A DNA stretch of 55,502 nt from a virus: positions 1 through 55,502 of the IMG/VR virus record IMGVR_UViG_3300009594_000005; one strand, 5' to 3'. This document shows positions 1 through 5,333 of this stretch, one piece after another; the first letter of the stretch is position 1; each line of letters opens with the position of its first letter. The position numbers and the translations under genes were made by a program. The notes under the pieces were generated by a model that worked only from the letters and a program-made list of their open reading frames with translations, was not told the DNA's origin and made no database searches.

Positions 1-156
1 CATTCCATTCCATATTCTGCGAGTATATCCTTCTACGTTTCTTTCATAGCTGCGTTTTTTAGCACGGCAGGCATCACATGTGCCATAGATTTTGCCAGTT
101 CGAGGGTTTACCGAGAAGGCTTCGAGGTTGGTTTCTTTGCAAGAATGACACTTCAT
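1..156 (-). CDS. Partial zinc-ribbon miniprotein (runs off left edge)
   Basis: An open frame starts at the ATG at 156 and runs leftwards off the window with at least 52 residues visible. It has two CxxC knuckles, CHSC at residues 3-6 and CDAC about 25 residues later, followed by a basic stretch (RAKKRSYERN). This spacing fits a single zinc ribbon, as found in small phage nucleic-acid-binding proteins. No catalytic domain is visible in the part seen. The function is unknown; DNA or RNA binding is inferred only from the zinc knuckles and basic charge. Confidence 0.6.
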   Translation of the reverse strand, partial: MKCHSCKETNLEAFSVNPRTGKIYGTCDACRAKKRSYERNVEGYTRRIWNGM

Positions 157-202
157 GGCTAGATTTTAATAAAGCGAATCTAGCAAATGCAAGCGAGGCG
201 TA

Positions 203-495
203 CTAGTTCCTGTTATGCCTACGAATACGCCGTTGTCCTTTACGACGTTCACGGCCCAGGATAGCTCGCATGATCTTGCGAAGTGCCCGCCACTGCATGT
301 CGGTCATAGCGAAGTGGAAATCGCAGCCGCCGTGTCCACCGCCACTGTTGACTTCTATATTGAAACCTTTGCCGTTTCCCCAGCGGGTTGCAGAGACGTG
401 TCCGTAGTCATCGAGATGATCAGAATAGGTAGCACTGACGATGAGTAGCTTTTTTGTTCGAGACTGTTGACGCCGAATTCTTTTTTCTTGCTCAT
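203..495 (-). pseudogene. Small basic hypothetical protein, frameshifted near its start
   Basis: A protein-like reading frame of about 95 codons ends at the TAG at 203-205. It encodes a globular segment (...SATYSDHLDDYGHVSATRW...) and an Arg-rich tail. That frame has no usable start codon. The only well-placed start is the ATG at 493-495, preceded by AGGA, and it lies in a different frame. The two frames join if one A is added to the AAAAAA run about 10 bases after that ATG. The gene is therefore either disrupted by a one-base deletion, miscalled in a homopolymer, or read by a -1 slip on the A run. The opposite-strand open frame here looks like a shadow. Function unknown. Confidence 0.45.
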
Positions 496-551
496 TGTTT
501 CCTAGGATCGGGCCAGAAGATGAGTAGAGCTAGGCAGCCTACTATAGCCAT
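492..551 (-). CDS. Possible 19-residue membrane miniprotein
   Basis: A short frame starts at the ATG at 551 and its TGA overlaps the next start codon in an ATGA arrangement (492-495). It encodes a hydrophobic stretch (IVGCLALLIFW) followed by a short charged end. A one-base deletion upstream would extend it to a start overlapping the end of the preceding gene. The tight overlap with its neighbours and the hydrophobicity favour a real peptide, but the length is too small for confidence. Confidence 0.25.
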   Translation of the reverse strand: MAIVGCLALLIFWPDPRKQ

Positions 552-574
552 CCAGATGGCTTCGCTTTATAAGC

Positions 575-847
575 TCAAACATCTCTGAACTCCAATCCCA
601 TCAATTCCCTAAATACGTCCCACATATCGATGAAACTGTCAAACTGGTCGCTGAAGACATCGGCAGTTTCACCCACGCTATCAGTTCTCTCCCAATCTAG
701 CTGATAGCGTTTATCCTGTGTGCGAGTGATTGTGAAGTCGGCCCAACCGTCTTCTACCTCCCCACTTTCGCTATATGGTTTTCCTCCTGCCTTTAGCAGT
801 TTTTTGAGGAGGGCGTTTTTTAGCCCCATCTCTTGTTCTTGGTTCAT
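575..847 (-). CDS. Hypothetical protein, 90 aa
   Basis: An intact frame of 90 residues with a strongly acidic C-terminal half and mixed charge in the N-terminal 20 residues (LKNALLKKLLKAGGKPYSES). The middle reads like a small beta-rich fold (GWADFTITRTQDKRYQLDW), and the C-terminal half looks helical. I do not recognise a family. It lies in a minus-strand string of very short, tightly packed genes, several of which look frameshifted, so its open frame stands out as maintained. No membrane segment, signal peptide or Cys motif is present. Confidence 0.6.
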   Translation of the reverse strand: MNQEQEMGLKNALLKKLLKAGGKPYSESGEVEDGWADFTITRTQDKRYQLDWERTDSVGETADVFSDQFDSFIDMWDVFRELMGLEFRDV

Positions 848-911
848 TCTTCAACCTCAAGCTGACAATGATTACCTTATTCATTGACTTTACTGCCGCC
901 TCCTGATCGCT

Positions 912-986
912 TCAGCGTGCGTACTTGAACAGGAGTTCTATCACAGGCCAGATGAGCGTGGATGCTGGGCGGTTAGGCACAGCCAT
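912..986 (-). CDS. Possible 24-residue miniprotein
   Basis: A short frame begins at an ATG (984-986) preceded by GGGAAGAAG and ends at TGA (912-914). It has a hydrophobic patch near its end (STLIWPVIELLFKYAR). Its start overlaps the likely end of the disrupted gene upstream, the packing style seen elsewhere in this cluster. The assignment rests only on position, ribosome-binding context and composition. Confidence 0.25.
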   Translation of the reverse strand: MAVPNRPASTLIWPVIELLFKYAR

Positions 987-1117
987 CTTCTTCCCGCCGA
1001 ACCCTCCGATGCCAAGGATAGTTCAGCCATCGGCATCGCAGTGACCGATCTCTCGCAGTGTGATATATAGTCGGTTCGTCTACTTGATCTCGGTGCCAGT
1101 AATCTCAACTACTTCAT
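975..1117 (-). pseudogene. Disrupted small ORF (several apparent indels)
   Basis: From the ATG at 1115-1117, which overlaps the TGA of the gene upstream, the literal frame stops after two codons (ATG AAG TAG). Protein-like segments continue in alternating frames: VVEITGTEIK, then VDEPTIY, then ITLREIGHCDADG. They can be joined only by adding or removing single bases at three or four places. In one frame the segments run on through an in-frame TAG (1080-1082) and TGA (1023-1025). I read this as a decayed gene; stop-codon reassignment is unlikely because TAG and TGA end many intact genes in this window. Confidence 0.35.
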
Positions 1118-1416
1118 TTTCCCTGGCAGTTTTCGTCTTCGTCTTTCCCACGGCATGTCTCCCTGATGGTAGAGTTCCACAGTTCATCCATCGACAGGCC
1201 ATGTTCCTCGCACATGACCTGCATACGAAAATGAACAACCTCTCGAACGGCTGGGTCCGCCGCTTCTGGCGTGCGACGTGCAAACCATTTGTACCATTGG
1301 AGGAAGTTGAAAGCGGACGGGATGGACTGGCGAGGAATCAATTTTCCGTGATTTTGGTTTCCTTCGTCCGTGAACATCCCCCACTGTCCAGCTTTAAGAT
1401 AGTGAAAGTGTCCCAT
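1114..1416 (-). CDS. Hypothetical protein, 100 aa
   Basis: An intact 100-residue frame with aromatic N-terminal residues (GHFHYLKAGQWGMF), a middle rich in Trp, Phe and Arg (FNFLQWYKWFARRTPEAA), then a helical and acidic C-terminal end (KDEDENCQGK). Its stop overlaps the next ATG in an AATGA arrangement, indicating translational coupling to the disrupted gene that follows. No recognisable catalytic motif, membrane segment or zinc site. Function unknown; the composition argues for a real soluble protein, not a shadow. Confidence 0.55.
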   Translation of the reverse strand: MGHFHYLKAGQWGMFTDEGNQNHGKLIPRQSIPSAFNFLQWYKWFARRTPEAADPAVREVVHFRMQVMCEEHGLSMDELWNSTIRETCRGKDEDENCQGK

Positions 1417-1419
1417 AAC

Positions 1420-1665
1420 TCAATCCCGAATAATTGCGATTTTGCGTTCTGGCCTCATTCCGATAGTGTACCGTTCGGAGCATACATGATCGCAGTGAGC
1501 GAAGAGCTTCACCGTGAACTTAATTATATCAGGATGGGGTTGGTCATTGATAGAGAGAATTCTACCGATCAAGTGTATGCCTCGTTCGGCTTCTTCGTTG
1601 TGAATGGCAATCGTGATGATGTCGTTGACCAGGGTATTCGCCGCCATATCAATCAGTATTTTCAT
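1420..1665 (-). CDS. Hypothetical protein, 81 aa
   Basis: The frame starts at the ATG at 1665, which has a good AAGGAG six bases upstream, and ends at 1420. It encodes a small alpha/beta-like protein (MKILIDMAANTLVNDII start). It is in frame with the gene before it only because that gene appears to lack one A in a run at about 1690-1693; with that base restored, the upstream gene would stop at 1649 and overlap this start. I therefore treat 1420-1974 as two genes, not one 184-residue protein. Function unknown. Confidence 0.5.
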   Translation of the reverse strand: MKILIDMAANTLVNDIITIAIHNEEAERGIHLIGRILSINDQPHPDIIKFTVKLFAHCDHVCSERYTIGMRPERKIAIIRD

Positions 1666-1943
1666 CAGCATCTCCTTCCGTGAGTACCCTTTTCCTGATG
1701 AGATGGGCCGTAGTTCAACACCGTGCCCAGGATCGGGCCGTTTGATAGTGCGTGGCTTGGGAAGGGGTTCGGGCTGGGTGACTTTTCTATAGCCGAGACT
1801 CACCAGAACTTCAAAGATTTCACTCCAGGTGGGGAAGGATCGGCGGTTGTTCTCCTTGTATTGTTGCATGGCGTTCATGAATACCAATTCTTCGTCTGTG
1901 TATTCCGGCTCGCCTGTAGCAGGATGGGGTTTTTGCGGTCCAT
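1649..1943 (-). pseudogene. Small conserved-type protein (FPTWSE motif) with two apparent frameshifts
   Basis: The best start is the ATG at 1941-1943, directly after GGAGGAG, but its frame is wrong by one base. The protein-like frame (…TGEPEYTDEELVFMNAM…, then SFPTWSEIFEVLVSLGYRKV, then a Pro/Lys linker) is reached only by adding one A to the A5 run at 1930-1934. A second missing A at 1690-1693 would close the gene at a TGA at 1649-1651. I associate the FPTWSE/LGYRKV segment with small planctomycete proteins, from memory only. Alternatively the frame opens at 1974 and reads through the ribosome-binding site, which seems less natural. Confidence 0.45.
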
Positions 1944-2013
1944 TGCATCTCCTCCGAGAGAAGTGATCTCGCATAGATTATATCAAGACATGCACATAAT
2001 TGTACTCCAGAAA

Positions 2014-2052
2014 TGAAAAAGGCCCCGACCTCTCTAACCTAGAGGCCGGGGC
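2014..2052 (-). terminator. Strong intrinsic terminator of the structured RNA
   Basis: A 12-bp hairpin (GCCCCGGCCTCT with AGAGGTCGGGGC, one mismatch) and a 7-base loop is followed on the minus strand by CTTTTTC. The T tract is on the minus side only, which fixes the transcription direction of the structured RNA upstream of it. Confidence 0.85.
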
Positions 2053-2120
2053 GGTATTGGGCAGGCGTTATGCGAGGCTGCAAGCATTCTCCGTTTAATC
2101 CGCACTGTGAGTCTGACATC

Positions 2121-2205
2121 GCCAGTGTGTTACCATTACACCACCCCCTCAGTAGTAGTAGTTGGGCGAAAGTGAGGGAGATCGAAATTGAATCGACATC
2201 CCGGC
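2121..2205 (-). ncRNA. Permuted tRNA-like domain B (no anticodon loop)
   Basis: Read in transcript order: a 3' anticodon-stem strand GCCGG (2205-2201), a T arm with loop TTCAATT (2197-2181), a 3' acceptor strand CTCCCTC and discriminator A (2180-2173), a 22-base spacer, a 5' acceptor strand GAGGGGG (2150-2144), TG, a D arm GTGT/ACAC with A14 and GG in the loop (2141-2127), and a 5' anticodon-stem strand CTGGC (2125-2121). All four stems pair (one G-U in the acceptor stem, one in the anticodon stem). The break is at the anticodon loop, and the flanking bases pair instead (2227-2220 with 2106-2099). There is no encoded CCA, and the acceptor is not of alanine type. Confidence 0.7.
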
Positions 2206-2295
2206 GAGCTTTGTTTTTAAGTGCGAACCTCGATTTCGCAGCCCTGCCCTGAGTTTAACCTAGAGTGATAGCTTGACACTGCGTTTCCAGTGAGA

Positions 2296-2635
2296 TGTAA
2301 CGAGGCTTATGACGCCCCGTTGCCTTCCAATCAGCCACCCCACGATAAGGGTTGAGGGAACAATCCGTGTTCCACAGCACCGTTCAGAGTGCCAGTCTAT
2401 ATCATTAGACGCTCAACCTTTCGAGACTATCCTAGTCTCTGCGGCCTTCCGTGGTTGCCATCCGTAGACTTCACCATCCTTGGTATGAGCATCCTCGCTC
2501 ATTTGGGTTTGTGCCTGTCCTGGCCGAGCCATCCAACGCTCGCCGTTGAGCAATACCTTCCTTGGAAACGGTGGCCTTCCTAGCTCTACAAACCCTGCTC
2601 TCCAAAGCAGTCGTGGGGGCAGGAATCGAACCTGC
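2296..2635 (-). tRNA. Circularly permuted tRNA-like gene A, CAU anticodon
   Basis: The T arm GCAGG-TTCGATT-CCTGC (2635-2619) and 3' acceptor CCCCACG plus A (2618-2611) come first. After 266 bases come the 5' acceptor CGTGGGG (2344-2338), TG, a D arm (2335-2319, one C-A mismatch), and an anticodon arm GGGGC-GTCATAA-GCCTC (2317-2301) with CAT at 34-36, then GTTAC. Joined the other way round, this is a full 74-base cloverleaf with seven Watson-Crick acceptor pairs, T33, A37 and canonical T54 T55 C56 and A58. No CCA is encoded. It would be a Met or Ile (CAU) tRNA if it is circularised and processed; otherwise it is a tRNA-shaped domain of the larger RNA. Confidence 0.6.
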
Positions 2636-2706
2636 ATATTCACCACACCAAAATGAAACTAAGCCTAAGCCTGTCACTCAATACACACTTGTCAGTGTGC
2701 TTCCCT

Positions 2707-2734
2707 AAAATATCGTCCTTCGCCGAACTGTCTA
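2707..2734 (-). promoter_or_regulatory. Putative promoter for the structured RNA
   Basis: On the minus strand, TAGACA (2734-2729) and TATTTT (2712-2707) are separated by 16 bases, a fair sigma70-type match. This would start transcription near 2700, just before the first hairpin. An inverted repeat TTCGCCGA/TCGGCGAA (2758-2751 and 2726-2719) brackets the -35 element and could be an operator. Confidence 0.4.
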
Positions 2735-2772
2735 TAGTAATTTGCCAAGATCGGCGAATTGTTGTTTTGTTA

Positions 2773-2798
2773 GGGCTGGCGGCTGCCGCCGCCAGCCC
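2773..2798 (-). terminator. GC-rich hairpin after the DUF7873-like gene
   Basis: A perfect 11-bp stem (GGGCTGGCGGC with GCCGCCAGCCC) and a 4-base loop lies 75 bases downstream of the minus-strand gene that ends at 2872. It has no T tract on the minus side, so termination is only probable. Apart from this hairpin and the promoter region, I see nothing else between 2735 and 2871. Confidence 0.4.
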
Positions 2799-2871
2799 CA
2801 GAGTCTAAGAATCCAAAGGCCCGTCCTCCCTCAGATTCTTCGACTCACAGATACGTCCAGGCCCACTCGAC

Positions 2872-3612
2872 CTAGACGGCTGTTCTTGTGATGAAGTCCC
2901 AGATTTCACGACCGATCTTGACCGGCGTGACATTCAGTTGGTTCGCCTCCTCACGAGCGGACTTCACCGCCTCGATCAGTTGACGAACACGAGCCAACAT
3001 CAGGTTTTTCTTTTGTACGGGAATCGCCCCGCTGAACTTGATCGTGGTCCATTCGCCGATCTTCACGTCTTCCGTGAAGACCTCGACCTGGGCTGGATGC
3101 TTGTCGGTCGCCTCGGCCTTGACGTGGTTCTTCATCACCTTCTTGGTCTTGTTGGAGGTCGAAGGCTCCGACTTGAAACACGCCGCCGCTTCATCCCACT
3201 TCCAGGTCTCGGCGAGGTCCAGCGTTGGTAGATGCGAAAGGAAGGTCTGGATGTCCACCAACTGCTTCTCAAGGAACATCAAATGCGTCACCGGCACCTG
3301 TTCCTTGATGACCTTGCCATCTACCTTGATGTCCGCCTTGGCTTCGCAGTTGGCATAATCCTGCGTAGCCGTGCAGTCAAGTAGATCGGTCATCACTTCC
3401 GAGAAGGCGTCGATGGCCTCCTTGAGGCTATATTGAATGTTTTTCTTCTCTGGCGGAAACGTCTCGCCGTCCTCGTTCAAAGGACGATACGTGCGGGTCA
3501 GGCCGTCGAACAGCGAGGCCTTCTGGATTTGCTTGTAGATCAAGTCCCGCTCCTTCTTCAAGCGAGACTTCTTCCCCGTCGTCACGGCTACTATCTGGCA
3601 CAGCTTCGCCAT
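2872..3612 (-). CDS. Conserved protein of unknown function (DUF7873-like), 246 aa
   Basis: The 246 residues match, from memory, a widespread bacterial family of about 250 residues. Its hallmark segments are visible: KKSRLKKERDLIYK near the start, ATQDYANCEAKADI in the middle, VTHLMFLEKQLVDI, then NHVKAEATDKHPAQVEV and GEWTTIKFSG. The domain is complete, mostly helical at both ends, and ends in a REEAN-containing helix. No enzyme motif is evident and the role of the family is unknown. The start is supported by GGAG upstream. It is a single-gene unit facing away from the next plus-strand genes. Presence in a phage suggests acquisition from a host. Confidence 0.7.
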   Translation of the reverse strand: MAKLCQIVAVTTGKKSRLKKERDLIYKQIQKASLFDGLTRTYRPLNEDGETFPPEKKNIQYSLKEAIDAFSEVMTDLLDCTATQDYANCEAKADIKVDGKVIKEQVPVTHLMFLEKQLVDIQTFLSHLPTLDLAETWKWDEAAACFKSEPSTSNKTKKVMKNHVKAEATDKHPAQVEVFTEDVKIGEWTTIKFSGAIPVQKKNLMLARVRQLIEAVKSAREEANQLNVTPVKIGREIWDFITRTAV

Positions 3613-3722
3613 TGTTCTACTCCGTTCAAGTCAAATGAGTCCTTCGCTCGATTACGAGAGCCAAGTCTACCTGATTGAAAATCGGCGTCAATAGCTTTTC
3701 CACCGAAACCAGAAATCAGAAA

Positions 3723-4214
3723 TCAATCTTTTCCAAATGGCACAGGCCCAGGTGCATCATATATCTCTGGAACCAAACGCCACTGATCTTCACCGATACG
3801 TCGATATACTAAAACCCCACCGTTTCTAATAGTCGGGGCCGAGTCTGACAAAAATTCGTGTTCGTATACGCTCTTCGCCTTCACACGAAACATGTTCGGC
3901 AAACTCTCCCCCATCGCCTGCTCCAACACATTCCAACGAAACATGATTTCCTCTTCACCCAGGTTCTCCACCCGGTAATAGTAGACAAACTTGTTTTTCG
4001 TTTTGTCAAAACGCACACGATGCACCGCCTTCACATGCGACGTTCCTAGAGAATTGCTGATTTCGTAATGCGTCGGATACAGCAGTGGGGCCATAGGCTT
4101 CTCAGCCAAGAATTGATAGTACATGACCGCACACACAAACGCAGCCGTCAATAGCCCGCAAATGGCAATTAGCATTTTCCACAATCTACGATTTGGCTTC
4201 TGATTCGCTTTCAT
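3723..4214 (-). CDS. Membrane-anchored hypothetical protein, 163 aa
   Basis: I chose the ATG at 4214 because it follows GGAGGGCAAGAG at good spacing; a longer frame to 4334 lacks such a site. The protein has a basic N-terminus (KANQKPNRRLWK), one membrane segment (MLIAICGLLTAAFVCAVMYY) and then about 125 residues outside, probably beta-rich (FVYYYRVENLGEEEIMFRW). The layout fits a signal-anchored periplasmic or envelope protein, perhaps involved in superinfection exclusion, but that role is a guess. It is divergent from the gene at 4272. Confidence 0.6.
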   Translation of the reverse strand: MKANQKPNRRLWKMLIAICGLLTAAFVCAVMYYQFLAEKPMAPLLYPTHYEISNSLGTSHVKAVHRVRFDKTKNKFVYYYRVENLGEEEIMFRWNVLEQAMGESLPNMFRVKAKSVYEHEFLSDSAPTIRNGGVLVYRRIGEDQWRLVPEIYDAPGPVPFGKD

Positions 4215-4271
4215 CTCTTGCCCTCCTAGCGTATATAAAGCAACCCTATTTATCCAACAGAGGGAGAGATT

Positions 4272-4538
4272 ATGGCTATTACCGTACAGCAACACGGTGA
4301 ATTCGTCCAAATTAACGAATCCAGAATTCGCCATCGAGACCTAATAAATTACATTGGCTCCGATAACGAAGGCTACGGCGGCAAAGGCCGCTATACCCTC
4401 AAAGTAGTCTACAAAGCTACCGGCAACGAACTCTACCAACTCAAAGTCCCTGCCGAGTCCAAAAACGACCTAGCCAATGCCCTCGATGCATTTGATGAAA
4501 TCATGCGGAAAGTCTCCCAGCCTAACCCGCAGACTTAG
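4272..4538 (+). CDS. Hypothetical protein, 88 aa
   Basis: An intact 88-residue frame preceded by AGAGGGAGAG. The sequence suggests two or three beta strands (GEFVQINESRIRHRD, RYTLKVVYKATGNELYQLKV) followed by a C-terminal helix (DLANALDAFDEIMRKV). No known motif. It stands between a divergent membrane protein and the promoter of the heat-shock gene, so it is probably its own transcription unit. Soluble and cytoplasmic by composition; function unknown. Confidence 0.6.
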   Translation: MAITVQQHGEFVQINESRIRHRDLINYIGSDNEGYGGKGRYTLKVVYKATGNELYQLKVPAESKNDLANALDAFDEIMRKVSQPNPQT

Positions 4539-4543
4539 AATTT

Positions 4544-4573
4544 TTGAAACTTTTCTTGAACCGCAACTATAAT
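4544..4573 (+). promoter_or_regulatory. Sigma70-type promoter for the small heat-shock gene
   Basis: TTGAAA (4544-4549) and a consensus TATAAT (4568-4573) are separated by 18 bases. It is the clearest promoter in the window and lies about 90 bases upstream of the hsp20 start codon. Confidence 0.75.
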
Positions 4574-4596
4574 ATATCGTATAGTTTCTATAGAAG

Positions 4597-4620
4597 GGCT
4601 AGACCCCGGTGGGGCTAGCC
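4597..4620 (+). promoter_or_regulatory. Leader hairpin upstream of hsp20
   Basis: GGCTAG-CCCC pairs with GGGG-CTAGCC around a 3-base loop with one bulged A, in the predicted 5' leader between the promoter and the start codon. It has no T tract, so it is unlikely to terminate. It may stabilise the leader; it is too far from the ribosome-binding site to mask it directly. Confidence 0.4.
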
Positions 4621-4664
4621 AACGACTGGATGTATATCACAACAGTTACAGAAAGGAGAATAAC

Positions 4665-5141
4665 ATGACCAGTCTAATTCGTCGTAACGACAAATTGTCT
4701 ACGCTCCGAGAAGATATCTTCTGGCCGCTGGAGCAACATTTCAACAACTTCTTCAACGAATTCTTCAAAGGGTCCAGCCTTCTCGACGGCGTTAAAGCCA
4801 GTTCTGGCTATCCACGCATGGATGTGCTGGTAGAGGACGACTATCTAACCGTTAAAATTGCTGTGCCGGGACTCAGCAGAGATAATCTCAAGGTCGAAGT
4901 TCTTCCCGACCGCATTCTACGAATCAGCGGCCAAATGTCCGAAGAATACCACTCGTCCAAAGACGCCAAAATGTATGTACAAGAACTCCGTAAAGGCCAG
5001 TTCTCTAGACAACTCGCTCTGCCTGATTGGGTAGAAGGCGATCCGCAAGCAAGTCTCAAAGACGGTATCTTGAAACTCCAATGGAAGGTACAAGAACCAG
5101 CCAAAGAAGAAACGAAACTGATCGAAGTGAAGGCAGAATAA
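4665..5141 (+). CDS. Small heat-shock protein, Hsp20/alpha-crystallin family
   Basis: 158 residues, the usual size for the family. The N-terminal 45 residues are Phe-rich (WPLEQHFNNFFNEFFKG), as expected of the substrate-binding arm. The alpha-crystallin domain spans about residues 48-145, from PRMDVLVEDDYLTVKIAVPGLS through ILRISGQM to GILKLQWKV. The C-terminal I/L-x-I/V oligomerisation motif is represented only loosely (LIEVKAE). It holds unfolding proteins for refolding by chaperones. Hsp20 genes occur in cyanophages and other large phages, where a role in assembly or host stress is assumed. It has its own promoter, leader hairpin and terminator. Confidence 0.9.
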   Translation: MTSLIRRNDKLSTLREDIFWPLEQHFNNFFNEFFKGSSLLDGVKASSGYPRMDVLVEDDYLTVKIAVPGLSRDNLKVEVLPDRILRISGQMSEEYHSSKDAKMYVQELRKGQFSRQLALPDWVEGDPQASLKDGILKLQWKVQEPAKEETKLIEVKAE

Positions 5142-5146
5142 CAAAA

Positions 5147-5181
5147 ACGCCCGCCGCAAAGCGGCGGGCGTTTCTATATTA
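5147..5181 (+). terminator. Intrinsic terminator after hsp20
   Basis: ACGCCCGCCGC and GCGGCGGGCGT form an 11-bp stem around AAA, followed by TTTCTATATT. An almost identical stem-loop terminates the methyltransferase operon at 6410-6438. Confidence 0.8.
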
Positions 5182-5185
5182 CCCT

Positions 5186-5317
5186 ATGAAACAAGACCAC
5201 TCCATCGACATCGGCCTCGCCATCGTCTTCCTGCTCCTCGTCACTACATACCTAATCATGGAAGCCATCGCCCCAAGTAGCGGCCCACTCTGCTGCGGAT
5301 CGCCAATTTGTAGATAA
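5186..5317 (+). CDS. Single-pass membrane miniprotein, 43 aa
   Basis: The frame from the ATG at 5186 encodes a charged start (MKQDHSID), one membrane helix (IGLAIVFLLLVTTYLIM) and a short tail with three cysteines (LCCGSPIC). It sits between the hsp20 terminator and the next gene, 16 bases before its start. A longer frame starting inside hsp20 includes this peptide but reads through the terminator and is rejected. Function unknown; small membrane proteins of this kind are common in large phages. Confidence 0.55.
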   Translation: MKQDHSIDIGLAIVFLLLVTTYLIMEAIAPSSGPLCCGSPICR

Positions 5318-5333
5318 CCCAACTACATATCTC

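Larger units (their letters stand above)
2053..2702 (-). ncRNA. Large structured RNA with permuted tRNA-like domains
   Basis: About 650 bases hold no credible gene on either strand but are dense in nested helices and end in a strong minus-strand terminator. Helices I can pair by eye: 2699-2694/2689-2684 (GACA loop), 2663-2656/2256-2249, 2618-2612/2344-2338, 2610-2606/2599-2595, 2594-2588/2512-2506, 2502-2497/2490-2485, 2439-2434/2428-2423, 2418-2412/2356-2350, 2410-2406/2399-2395, 2373-2368/2362-2357, 2227-2220/2106-2099. Two tRNA-like folds are embedded in it. It could be a relative of the large ornate phage RNAs that sit beside tRNAs (GOLLD, ROOL), but I cannot match it to either. I see no tmRNA tag frame and none of the RNase P signature sequences. 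Confidence 0.75.

Noticed and set aside
215-448. Plus-strand 77-residue frame
   Set aside because: It lies opposite a much more protein-like minus-strand frame, has no ribosome-binding site, and its composition is typical of a shadow.
912-1117. Alternative genetic code (TAG or TGA reassigned)
   Set aside because: TAG, TGA and TAA all end intact genes in this window, for example TAG at 36013-36015 immediately before the next start codon.
1060-1683. Plus-strand 207-residue frame
   Set aside because: It runs antisense across two minus-strand genes that have ribosome-binding sites and natural composition; its own composition is irregular and no start site is supported.
2583-2640. Plus-strand tRNA-Trp (a CTCCAAA-like loop between CTGCT and GCAG)
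   Set aside because: On the plus strand the stem is one base short and there is no plus-strand T arm. The same bases form a perfect 5-bp hairpin in the minus-strand RNA, whose direction is fixed by the terminator.
2053-2702. tmRNA or RNase P RNA
   Set aside because: No tag reading frame ending in Ala-Ala-stop, no G3-U70 in either acceptor stem, a D stem is present, and the conserved RNase P segments are absent.
5027-5317. 96-residue frame starting inside hsp20
   Set aside because: It reads through the hsp20 end and its terminator; only the last 43 codons, from 5186, look like a gene.
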